Below are positions 50,834 through 61,197 of a stretch of DNA of 64,000 bases, piece after piece; the first letter of the stretch is position 1, and each line of letters begins with the position of its first letter. The stretch covers positions 2,356,001 to 2,420,000 of the forward strand of contig JAKCOZ010000039.1 of the NCBI GenBank assembly GCA_022605955.1. Reading direction: 5' to 3'. A program made the translations under genes and the position numbers. The DNA is from Rallus limicola. Taxonomy: Eukaryota > Chordata > Aves > Gruiformes > Rallidae. A model generated the notes under the pieces. It did no database searches, was not told where the DNA came from, and saw only the letters and a list, made by a program, of their open reading frames with translations.

Positions 50834-50898
50834 CCAGCTTCTTTGTAGAACACCAGCCAGTTTTTGTGTGAAAACTCTCGGCACATTTTGTAGTTGCT
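50834..50898 (-). CDS. VWA8: VWA8 local exon 5 (micro-sized)
   Basis: At 65 nt this is the smallest exon here: 21 codons from SNYKMCREFSHKNW to FYKEA plus two bases that complete Gly. The acceptor is TATTTTTGTACAG and the donor is GTGAGA. The CREFSHKNWLVFYKE block is highly conserved in vertebrate VWA8. It lies between a 490-nt intron and a 99-nt intron. The 99-nt intron is the shortest in the window and probably close to the practical minimum size. Confidence 0.96.
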
Positions 50899-51388
50899 CT
50901 GTACAAAAATACGTCATCCAGCAATTAGTGTTTGTTGTATTTGTCTCAGTGAGTTTCCCTGACTTCCCTGAAAGTGTACTACATTTTTCCTTTACTTACA
51001 GCAATTCACAGCATCAATTAGCTCACAAAATGCTGTCTAGGTTGCCTTGTCTCAAGTCATATAACTGCATCATAACTGAGTTCATTGCTTTGGACATACT
51101 CCTTTCTAATAAAACGCCCCATTATTCCCAGTTCTACCTCCAAAGAGGGATATTTTAAAGATATATATCTTCAGGCAATAGAAATTATTTACATTTTTCA
51201 TATCAGTATTCCATAACAACATTATTTTATGTGTAAGGCATTTTAACATACAGAAGAATAAACAACTAAGTCCTTGGGCTGTAAAAAGAGAACGATAAAT
51301 TATGCTGGAGCAGTTTTTTCCAATATTAAGCCTTGATTTTAAAAAAACCCAACAACTCAGTATAATGGAGGCAGGTGCTATTCCTCAC
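50899..51388 (-). other. VWA8 intron between local exons 4 and 5
   Basis: This 490-nt intron has donor GTGAGG and acceptor TATTTTTGTACAG. Nothing else is recognised. Confidence 0.9.
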
Positions 51389-51505
51389 CCTCTCTTCTTT
51401 GCTGCTCCACCAAGATGATATCTTAGGAGACTCTTGAGCATCTGGTAAGAGCAAAAGTCGTCGAAGGGTACCATTGTTTGTATCCAGCAACAACACAACA
51501 TTGCT
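51389..51505 (-). CDS. VWA8: VWA8 local exon 4
   Basis: This exon is 117 nt, exactly 39 codons, phase 0 at both ends. The acceptor is TTTTCATTTACAG and the donor is GTGAGG. The peptide starts SNVVLLLDTNNG, continues with a LRRLLLLPDAQ strand, and ends in a tryptophan pair (ISSWWSSKEER). The pattern V-x-LLLD-x-x-x-G-x-LxRL is typical of a beta-propeller blade: strand, turn, strand. Because it is symmetric, skipping it would keep the frame, so alternative inclusion is possible, though nothing in the sequence shows it. Confidence 0.96.
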
Positions 51506-51887
51506 CTGTAAATGAAAAGCAGATCCATGAACATCTAAAGCCCATGTGAGAGACTACAAGAAATCTATCGGAAGCACTTTTGAAACTCAGAACACCTTCA
51601 AAAGATAATATATATATTATTGGAAAACATAGGCTGAATCTTCTTGATCTTTTCCAAGCTCATGGAGAAATTTAATTGTAGAGTTTAAGTACATGCAAAA
51701 AAGGCTGGAATGATACTCCAGTTTTTCCATAACTTTTTATCTATACATCTCACATTCGCTTCTCCATAACCTCTCTAGGAACTAGACCAGTATGGCTTAC
51801 ATGTCCAAGCTGTAGTCTGCTACAGGTGAGAGCCATACCAGTTTTGTTCCGTCAAGTCACAAAAATATTCCATTTCAGTTCTTACAT

Positions 51888-52168
51888 TTTCCTGCCCCTC
51901 CCCGTGCCACAATGGAGGGGAAAGAAGGGATCGAAATCATGACTAAAGTGAAGTCTGCTCAGAAGGGAGGGGTGGGGGGAGGTGCTTTAAGATCTGGTCA
52001 CACTTCTCATTACCCAACTCTGGTCTCACTGGGTGTGCAGTGCACTCTAATAAATTAGAGTTTTCTTTCCTTTATTCTGTGCTGAGTCTGTTTTGCCCAT
52101 GACACTAATTGATAGAGCGACTTTGGTGGGCATCTGGCCTCCAGCCAGGGCCAAACCACCGCAGAATT
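51888..52168 (+). mobile_element. LTR family A (long variant), 3' fragment
   Basis: The sequence from CCTGCCCCTCCCCGTGCCAC through AAGTGAAGTCTGCTCAGAAG and TGCTTTAAGATCTGGTCACA to GGGCCAAACCACCGCA matches the last 370 bp of the 31151 long-variant LTR much better than the short variant. It has an AATAAA at 52049-52054. It is truncated at the 5' side and antisense to VWA8. Confidence 0.87.
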
Positions 52169-55100
52169 CAAGAGAACAATCATTTGGGGCCAATCTTAAC
52201 CACATCAAATTAAATTTAAAAGGTACAAAAGAAGAAGTTAATTAAGCCCTGGGTTGAATTTTTTGTTTGCCATTCAAGGAAATGTTAGGTTCTGCAAGGA
52301 CATTAGCTTCTGCAAGAACTTACTAAAAGTAAACTGTCTACGTACAACATCTGCAACAACGCGCACGATAGACGTTAAGGGAGTAAAACATAAATACCCA
52401 CAAATTCTCCTGAAAAAAAAAACACAACCCTAATACAAACAATCTGAGTCACAGTGGTTTTGTTCTTTTTGGGTACGCTTCATACTTTCACTGGGATCAT
52501 TTAGGAGAATTAACTTTATTCAATAATTGCAGTCATTTGAAGCTAAATATGGTAAAGTATTTAAAATATTACCATGTCATTTGGAGCATTTTGGAATTTC
52601 AGCTAGAGTTCAATACCTCTAAAAAAAGAAGTTTGCTTATGTATTACAAACCAAAATTATAGAAATGTGGCTCAGGGAAGAAAAAAACCCAAGAAAATAG
52701 GACATTTGCTTTGGATTTTGGTTTTCTGCCATATTTTATTTATATAATTCTGCAACAGCAGTGCTGAACCAAAGCCATGCATTAGCCTTCCACGTGAGAC
52801 GAGGGGTGCATACTAATCAATTACATTCTTCCACTTAGCATTAAATTTATGAGAGCAGTTGGTAATATAAAAAGCCTCCCTACTCCACCCCTTTTGATGT
52901 TAATGATTTCCTTCTGTGCTAAGTGACTGATGTATATTCTGTCTGTGTTTAAGAATAGATTTTTGCGTCACTTGCAAACACATCCAAGAGCAGCTTTGGC
53001 AACTCTTCAAGTGGGCTGGGAAAAGACACTGGTGTGCAATTCTGCTGTGTTTGTTCTTGACTGGGAGAAAAGTAACCTCTGGGCGACCTCCCGACCCTGA
53101 TGTCTGGAATTCCAAACTCTGGACAGATGCAACAGCCAATCTCATGAAGTGGTGTGCCTTTATTTTTAGTTACTGCAAAGTTTCCCTTTCCTTGCTGCTG
53201 TTTTTATTTTAGCCAGCATTTTCCTCTTGAAAATCCTTAAACCAAACAGGGCTGTGATTTCACTTTGCTGGTATGGGAAGTTGTTCCTTATGGTCCCACA
53301 GACAGAGAGGAGAGTTAAGGGAATGAATACACTCCAGTTTCAGAGTGAGACAATACAAACAAATTGGTTTAACCTTCTTGATTCTCCTCTCTATACTCAC
53401 TCTCAGCTTCATTCTCTTCTGCCCTCAGTGCTCATGTCTCAAGTAAGCACACTCATGAAATCTTCTAACCTGTCAGCTTCAGATTATGCTGATTCTTAGC
53501 TCGGTAGGGTAACCCCCTCTGTACACTCTCCATGATGCCTCCTGTCCTACAAGTACCTTTCCTAATAGTGCCATTCAATGACCCTCTGAGTGATACACCC
53601 ATAGGAATCCTGACCCTGTAACTATTAGGCATAGATACAAACGTGTCATGTTCATGAGGTTCAAGTAAAAAAGTCTGTGCAAGAATTCATGGTTTGGGGC
53701 TCTAACTTCCATGCCTTGAGAGGTGGGAAATGTATGCATGGAGATTACTGGTGTTCCAATTAACATGAGTGGGGTTTTTCAGATGATTTAGGAGGCTTGA
53801 TTGTACTAGCGATTTCAGCAAACTGGCAACAGTGGAGATATAAACTTTGTCTTCATAGAAAAAGGAAGTCTTCACTTTTTTCTGTAGAAGGTGCACACCA
53901 TTCTGTATAAGCACATCTTTCTTTTTCTATACAGAAAAGTGCAGTCTTATACAATATAAAAAAAAATAAAAATAATTTAATAATGTCCTCTAGGGTTTTT
54001 TTTTTAAGAAAATACACTCCTCCTGAACACACACATCAGAATATTATGGGTACTAGAGGTTTCAGACATTGCTACTAGTAGGCTGCATGTCTTTACATAC
54101 ACAGGTCCCCACTTGTGTTTCAGGCCAGATCACAAATAGTAAAAAAAAAAGAAAATAAAAAAAGTGTTCTTTTATAGGATGTTTGCCACCTTCTACATGT
54201 ACCGAGAGGGGCCTATGTCTGTGTCAGTTTCTGTGACACAGACTCCCTCACTCCTTTGCTACTGGAGAGCTTTGACATAGAGCTCCAGCAGCTCATGGGA
54301 CAGGGAAACACACTGCCTTCCCTCCCTGCCTCGTTTTCTGACCAAGAAAGGTGAAAGCAGAGGTAAAGTTTGCTGACAGGACCAGAGGTTACTCTGTCCA
54401 TTTGGCTGCAGCCTTGCAACAAAGCAAAGTGCTTGTAAGAAAAAACAGAACTGTGCAGTTCATTTATATGCAAATCAATTCTCCATGTGCATTTTCCTGC
54501 TATAATCCCATATAAAAATGGTGCATAAAGTCACCAAAATTTTTTTAGTCCGTATTTGCTCTCCTTCCATAAAAGCAAGAGGTGCGAAAAGTGAAACAGG
54601 CAGGTGCGAAGCTTTGTAAGAAATAAGGGTACGCTCTCAAGTCCTCATAGGGAGGACAAGGCAGAGGCATCACTGCTTTGAGAAGATGAATTCCCATCTT
54701 ACTAGGAAATAAATTGAGGTTTCTGAGGAGTCTTTTAAAAGTTTATCAGCTTAGTCTGAACAAAAAGACAAGAACCAATGGCCACTGCGAGGAACAGAGT
54801 CATCGACTCTCTTTTCCAAGAAGATGTAAAAGTGGCTTAAAATCAGATAACTTTCTGACTTGAACTATTAAGTTAAATCCCCAAGGAGTTTAGTTTTAGT
54901 AAAATTTTATATAAAAGGACAGAAAGGAATGGTGATTTTTCATTTTATTTCACTGGAGGGCTCTATTGAATCCAGATGGATGTCATCTGGGAAATAAATA
55001 ACACAGGCTTGTTTGAAGAGACACAATATTGTCACCTCATCCTTCCCAATAAGGTTATTCAAATCATTCTTTTGAAACATCCATCTCCAAAGATGGATGT

Positions 55101-57642
55101 ATTCAGACAAAAATCTGGGAAAAATCTTTAGGCTTTGGTATTGTCTAATGGATTATATTATTTATGAAATAACAGCTGTCAAGTGGACTTTTTTACTTAA
55201 TAAATGCAACTTCTTATTTCTAGAAATATTGTTCATAGTTCTTGGTCCTTATGCAAGTGGATGTAGACAAACCTCTAAAGCCTCACATACGTGACTTATG
55301 CTACTTGTTTTCCTTGAAGATCATTTTGAGGCACCCTTAGCACAAGTAGCTAAGCGTTGGAACCTTGCCCAAAATACAGATGTGGCAATAATCTACTTGT
55401 CTCAACATGTGAATGTTGCAAATTCTGACCGTACGATTGCCAGCGACCACAGTACACTTAAAAGGCAGGCTTCCTGACTATATCAAGGCTTCTTCTGTGG
55501 CCAGTGGAAAGTGAGAAGCAGCTCCAGAGGGCTATTCACCTTAGCTTAGACAAGCTGCTCTTGCACCTTTATCCTCCCAACAGTCACAGAAGGTATTTGG
55601 ATGCTTAGCGTAGACTATATGTTTACTTGCTAACATCAATAATAATGAATTTAATTTCATATACAGCAATACGCGCTGTATTTCACACACACACAAAGAA
55701 AGCCCATGATTTTTTTCATGGCTTCACTGTAGAAAGAGTTGGGAATAAACCCCAAGATCTGTGTGGAAAAACTGAATTGTTTGACTCAGAGAAAACTAGA
55801 AATGTAGAGAACCTAACACATGAACCCCTATGGAAGAAAGGATTGCAGTGGCTGTGAGGACTATAACAGCAGCATTAATCGGACCTGTGCTTTGGTACCT
55901 CATTGAAAAACTAATCCAAAATAAATTATTAATGTAGTCCATGGATACAAACATGCAAAACATAAGAGAATCCTTTCTCATAATTTTTACTGTGCAAGAA
56001 GCTTACCTGAGTTCCTCAAGAAGTCTCAGACTATTTTTGAATGGTGTCCTAAATATACAATTACTTTGTGCAACCAAGTTTGTAGTTCAATGAAACATAT
56101 TTTCACACTCAATGCTAATGTCTATCTTAATGTGAACGTTATGTAAAAAATGTTCTAAGATAATGCAAAGCATTCAGAATATTGTAATGCAATATTATTT
56201 TCCAGCAGTGCAAAACAGGTTTATTTTCAGGCAGCATTTGTTCACCTGTAGCACATGCTAAGAAAGCCAAGTCTGAAACTAGCAAAGTTTAAGCTTTGCC
56301 AGAGAAAACCATGAGGTTACAGCTCAACTGAAGGGGCACTGAGCTACCATAGTCTCTCCACAGCACAAACTTTATTTTGGAGTTTAATTCATACTGTCAC
56401 TGAAAAGTATATCCCACAAAGACAGGAAAAACCAGTCACAGAGTTAGCTACCTAAAGCTTCACAGATGAACCTTTGATAAAATCCTCACTGCTGACGCCA
56501 AATGCTACTGTGACTTGGTTAAAAACAAAACTAGCAGGACAATTATTTTCACAGTAGGAAGTTCAGAGTCTTAGAAAGCAGAGAATCTTGCTGGGCTTTA
56601 CATTAAAAAGCATGAGGCATTCTAAGCATTCTTAGACATGAGATAGACTGCCATCTGCTTTACAGTTTCCTGCATTGACTTCACCAAAAAAGGCCAAGGA
56701 TTGTTTAGAACTGAACAAATATGTTTATGCGCTTCTCAAAATAGCCCAAATGTTACTTCCATAGCTGTTCAAGACAACTGCACAGGCAATCACCATGAGC
56801 AGGTAACTTCAGAATCATATTTTTTTCTACTTGGCACTGGACCGTGTCCAAGGCAAAGCTAAAGAAGGCATAGGCAGTTCCACTAAAGCAGAAGAATTGT
56901 GTTTCTCACAAGGCATCAAGTTTATCTTTAGTGTTTGAGACCAGAAAGTGGCATCAACACTTGACAAATGTTCCTGGAACAACAGAATTGCAGAGACTTG
57001 AGTTATGAAATGATCAAAAACTACTTAATCCCCCAGCTCCATGTAGGTTCTTCTAGATTGGAGCCTCTCACCTATTGAAAAATGGGCAGAAGAAATTCAG
57101 AACAAAAGGAAAAAACAACCAGCAATAATGACCAGAATAAACACCTGTGTCAAGCCACTATGACTGGTAGATGACATAATAAACTATTATTCATGTTAAA
57201 AACAACAGCAGCAGCACTGTATCAACTGTTGTCTCTTCCCACTCCTGGGCAAAGAAGTTTTGAATTGGAAATGTTCCAACCAGTCCACTGATAATAATGG
57301 AAAGTGGAAAGTACATAGAAAGTATGCATAGAAAGTATTTGAGTCAAACCAACACTGAAGTCATCAGTGGTTCTAAATTTACATTGCTGATACACTACAC
57401 GTCAGGGCTTACATAGTCTTCTTTCTAGTCTCAGTACTTCAAACCTTAGAGTGGGAAATATCAGGATTAACAAAACAAATCAAAACCAGCGTCACCAAGC
57501 AAATTCAAGCAACATTTTAGTTTGTGACTCAAAATGTCTCTTTCCTATACAGTTTGAAAAGTAAAAAAGGGATAAGATTGGAGAACTTAAGTTCACAGCA
57601 TAAGCCAGCTTACATTTTACTTAACACTTTGTAAACTAGGCT

Positions 57643-58213
57643 TGTTTTGAGTGGGATAGAGTTAATTTTCTTTGGAGTAGCTGGTATGGAGCTGTGTTTT
57701 GGACTTGTGCTGAAAACAGTGCTGATACTACCAGGATGTTTGTATTCCTGCTCAGCAGTGCTCACACAGAGCTAAGGCCTTTTCTGATTCTCACCCCACC
57801 CCAGGCTGGGGGAGGCACAAGGAGTTGTGAAGGGACAGAGCTGGGACAGTTGACCCCAACTGACCAAAGGGATATCCCATACCATATGACATCATGCTCA
57901 GCATATAAAGCTGGGGAAGAAGTAGTAAGAAGGGGACATTCAGAGAGATGGCATTTGTGTATCCAAGTCACTGTTTCACATGATGGAGCCTTGCTTTCCT
58001 GGAAATGGCTGAACACCTGCCTGCCCACAGGAAGGAGAGAATTATTTCCTTGTTTTGCTTTGCTTGAAACCACAGAGTTTGCTTTACCTATTAAACTGTC
58101 TTTATCTCAAGCCAGGAATTTGCTTACTTTTACCCTTCCCCCACCACACCACTGGGAAGTGATCGAGTGGCTGGGTGGTGTTTAGTTGCCAGCTGGGGTT
58201 AAACCACACCACA
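57643..58213 (+). mobile_element. LTR family B, well preserved
   Basis: This is about 570 bp from TGTTTTGAGTGGGATAGAGT to the GGGTTAAACCACACCACA end. The promoter is CATATAAAG at 57902, an ATTAAA poly(A) signal lies at 58090-58095, and a GT/C-rich U5 follows. A 163-codon open frame across it (57694-58185) is chance; it has no resemblance to retroviral proteins. It is 345 bp from VWA8 exon 3 and antisense. I see no matching target-site duplication at the edges I chose, so the edges may be off by a few bases. Confidence 0.88.
57904..57909 (+). promoter_or_regulatory. TATA box of LTR family B (well-preserved copy)
   Basis: TATAAA in the context CAGCATATAAAGCTGGGG sits about 261 bp into the LTR, and the poly(A) signal follows about 180 bp later. 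This is normal LTR promoter architecture. Activity would produce a transcript antisense to VWA8 exons 1-3. Confidence 0.55.
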
Positions 58214-58558
58214 AACATGATATGATGGTTGACTGAGATTTCTGAACTCAAGTCAGTACCTCCCTTTCTCCCATGAAGGTCAGTCCCCCTAAACCACTAA
58301 GAGAAACAAGATAAGCAGAACTCATCTTCAAGACAGTGGACACTGTGCAGTTTAAATAATGCAAGAAGAAAATCTCCATATTACAACTAAAGCTGAAGGC
58401 AACTCCCAAGCTTCAATTTTAGTGAAATAGAACATTCAGAAGGGGGTAACATTGTCCAGGCTATTTCCATTTATAGAGGTAGACTCCTCAGCAACCCTAC
58501 CCTTATGATGCTACTTTGCTCATCACTAAACATTTAACTGTATTTTAATTTTTGTTAC

Positions 58559-58761
58559 CTCTTCTTCATGTAGAACCACTTGACCTTTGAGTGGATTTCC
58601 CAGTGGTGCCACAGTCACAAAAGGTTGCCAGACATTTCCAACCGTTCTTGGGAAGAGGTCATAAAGATCCACGAAGTGTCCACTCTTACTAGAAACATTC
58701 ATGAAGTACAAGGATACAGGATTGCATGTAGTAACATAAAGGGTATTTTCAGCTTCATCTT
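58559..58761 (-). CDS. VWA8: VWA8 local exon 3
   Basis: This exon is 203 nt: two bases completing Glu, then 67 codons. The acceptor is TTCTTATTTCAG and the donor is GTAACA. The stretch begins DEAENTLYVTTCNP and runs through LYFMN, VDLYDLFPRT, WQPFVTVAPLG and KGQVVLHEEE, all strong VWA8 signatures. The alternating hydrophobic strands and turns (LYVTTC, SLYFMNV, GQVVLH) look like beta-sheet blades. It ends in phase 0, fitting exon 4. A 7-kb intron with two LTR-derived pieces follows in the transcript. Confidence 0.96.
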
Positions 58762-60040
58762 CTGAAATAAGAAAACAGAATTAATGAAAGGTTACTGACA
58801 CTGGGCTTGGCTTTTCTGGAAATATGTGTGTCATAAATTTGGCAGGTGATACAGCAAAATGTACAGCAAAATTACCACGGTTGGCACAGGAAGATAAGGA
58901 GAGAAATGGTATCTTGATACTAAATGTTACCAGGCAGAATCTTACCACAATATATTTACTCTTCAAACAAGAAGTCCAAGGTACATTTGTGTAGTGTCTG
59001 CCAGTTGCTAGCATACAACACAAAATCTGTCCAGAGGTTTTTGTTTCTTTATATTTTTGGTTCTCCCACTTTCTCTCTCTCATCCTCCCTTCCAATTAAT
59101 ATATGTAATTACTAAACATGGGATGAATGCAAATTTCCTATGGAACTTTTCCATAGACAGCATCGATTTTCTTAAAATCAATCCAAAACCATGTCATTTC
59201 TGTTTCACTGTCATGAAAGTACAATAAAATATATTTGAAACTATGGCTATAAGCAGAAAGGGCAGCATTCAGTACCGATCATCAGTGATCTGTTTGGAAT
59301 ACACAATAAATTTAGACATGTTTAATGACAAACCCTTAAAAAAATTATGAACATTTCCAATGATGCAATTCCCTTAGGGACAACAGTAGTATAGGGAGTT
59401 AAGGCAGGCTTGAACCAGTGAGAAAGAATTTTAATCTATGTAAGCACAGGAAGTTACAAAAAAAAAAAAGAAAAGCCCAGCACTGCAAGTTACAAGGTTT
59501 GTATTAAAACTGAAATGGCCTAGAGAGAGAGAGAGGAAAAGACAAAGAATTGCTTCTGAAGCTCTACAGTGTTGAACATAAAAACTAGAGAGACTTGCAA
59601 TTTTGTGGCTGTGTCCTATTTTAATTGCATATTCTTCTCTTAGCTTGGTCCTTACAAAGACCACAATGTTGCAGTGAAATTATGCTCCAATTTCAGTGGC
59701 TGATTATTTTTGTATTTCACCTACTGTTTAAAAAATAAAGTGCAAGGAGGTAAGCTGTTCTTCCTACACTCCATTGCTACACTCCATATCCTCCATTTCC
59801 ATATTCCAGTCCTGGAGCATTACTCCTAAACTCCACTGCAAACATAGGCAGAAATACACAACACTCTAAATGCATTGCTATTATTACACTCTCTCATCAT
59901 ATTGTCCTTTTATATTCTGCCACTGGCTACTGGTGAGCAATTATGAGGTCAACAGCCTAGTTCTTCCTCATCTCTAGGATATTTCACATCCTTATAATAA
60001 CTGGGATCAACACAAGAGATACTAGCTTTCCTTACCGCAC
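58762..60040 (-). other. VWA8 intron between local exons 2 and 3
   Basis: This 1,279-nt intron contains a second donor-like GTAAGG only 5 nt inside its 5' end. There is a short poly(A) tract on the plus strand near 59458-59469 and nothing else recognisable. Confidence 0.82.
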
Positions 60041-60179
60041 CTTTTGTTACCGTGACATCGCAAACTAAGTTCACTTCACCCAAAGGCAGTGTCCAGAAAG
60101 CCAGTTCCTCTGTAAAACTGAGGGACCTGGCTTCATGACGTTCCAGTGGAAATCCTTGAATATTTAAGTACACAGGGCC
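60041..60179 (-). CDS. VWA8: VWA8 local exon 2
   Basis: This exon is 139 nt: 46 codons from GPVYLNIQGF to CDVTVTK plus one base (G). The acceptor is TTTCTTTTAG. The GFPLERHE and SLSFTEE stretches, then LPLGEVNLVCD, match the VWA8 segment between the AAA+ modules and the middle beta-rich region. The 3' end is set by phase. The next exon needs a phase-1 donor, and only the GTGCGG site at 60040-60035 gives it. A stronger-looking GTAAGG lies 5 nt further on (60035-60030) but would shift the frame, so it is treated as a decoy or alternative site. Confidence 0.88.
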
Positions 60180-61088
60180 CTAAAAGAAATAACAATGAGG
60201 GCTTGCTAAAATATTTCTCTCACTATTTTTTATTACAATAAGTCTTAGGAGTCTTCAAGACTGTTAATACTATTAGCAACTGAAACAGACCAATTACTAA
60301 ATAAGTAAAAAGGAAAAGGAAATGCTTTTCTACAAGCTTGCTGAATGCCATACCACCATTTTCTTTACAGTGTAAAAACCATTGTGCCTTTCCTCTTTAG
60401 TCTTTTATTGGTTTGAAACTTTCACTGCTCAGTGGCATGAAGCAGGTATCACACACTGATAAAACACAGTCTATACAAGGAAAAAAATCACAATATTATG
60501 GCTTCAAAGAAGTTCAATGGCAAATTCTTATTATATAGAGTTTAAATCTCGCCCAACATCACATCAACGGTTTGTGTTTTCCCTTATTCACTGGAACTGA
60601 AGTTAAACCAAGAACTCAAAGCTGGAAAAAACTCAGAAGCTTTCCAGGTCAAATTGTACCAAAGGTTCAGATTCAAATCTGCCAGTGCCAAAAGATCTGT
60701 TAATAATTCAGCTGCACGCAAAACAGAAACAGCAAACAGCTTTCTTTTCAGTCTCTGATCTTATCCAAAAATGGAGATCTGGGGCCTGAAGCCAGCCACC
60801 TCCATGCATCCGAAACAGAGGCAAAGTTCTTTCAAACAGCATATTTTCTATATCCTGGTAAAAACCTCCTTTCAAGAACTACTGACTAAATTTACTAATT
60901 TTAAAGCACATCTTACATTTTGAGGGCTAGCATACAAAAAAACCCATTCATTTTTATTGCTAGTGAAAAGAAGAGGTAACAAGGGTAATGTTTTGTATAT
61001 ACTCCTTTTCCTGAAGAAATTAATAACATTTTAGATTCTTCACATCCCAATACATAAAATCTCTTAATAAAAAAAAAGGAAGACAAAC
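60180..61088 (-). other. VWA8 intron between local exons 1 and 2
   Basis: This 909-nt intron is bounded by GTTTGT and TTTCTTTTAG. It is AT-rich; I see no repeats or other features. Confidence 0.85.
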
Positions 61089-61197
61089 CTTTACATCTAT
61101 TTTTTGAGTTTCTGTTGGACACAGCAGTTTCTGTTGTGCATTTCCTGGCTGGTCAACTTTCCAGTAGCCCATAAATTTATGGTCTGGTAACGGCAGT
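61089..61197 (-). CDS. VWA8: VWA8 local exon 1
   Basis: This exon is 109 nt. It opens with one base completing a split codon (probably Arg) and then gives 36 codons starting LPLPDHKFMGYWK and ending in KIDVK. The acceptor is TTGTTTGACAG and the donor is GTTTGT. The FMGYW core followed by a QKLLCPxET stretch is a recognisable VWA8 landmark just downstream of the AAA+ region. The end is in phase 0 and joins directly to GPVYLN of the next exon. The acceptor has a modest pyrimidine tract. The frame also stays open about 19 codons further upstream, to a possible TTAG acceptor near 61251, so a longer exon cannot be excluded. Confidence 0.9.

Larger units (their letters stand above)
51506..58558 (-). 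other. VWA8 intron between local exons 3 and 4
   Basis: This 7,053-nt intron contains a complete-looking LTR (57643-58213) and the 3' part of another LTR family (51888-52168), both on the plus strand. The remainder (about 52170-57640) is AT-rich without recognisable genes. Several 60-90-codon open frames in it are no longer than chance predicts. Confidence 0.85.

Noticed and set aside
57694..58185. 163-codon plus-strand open frame
   Set aside because: It lies wholly within an LTR and crosses the promoter and poly(A) region. LTRs do not normally encode protein and the peptide resembles nothing retroviral.
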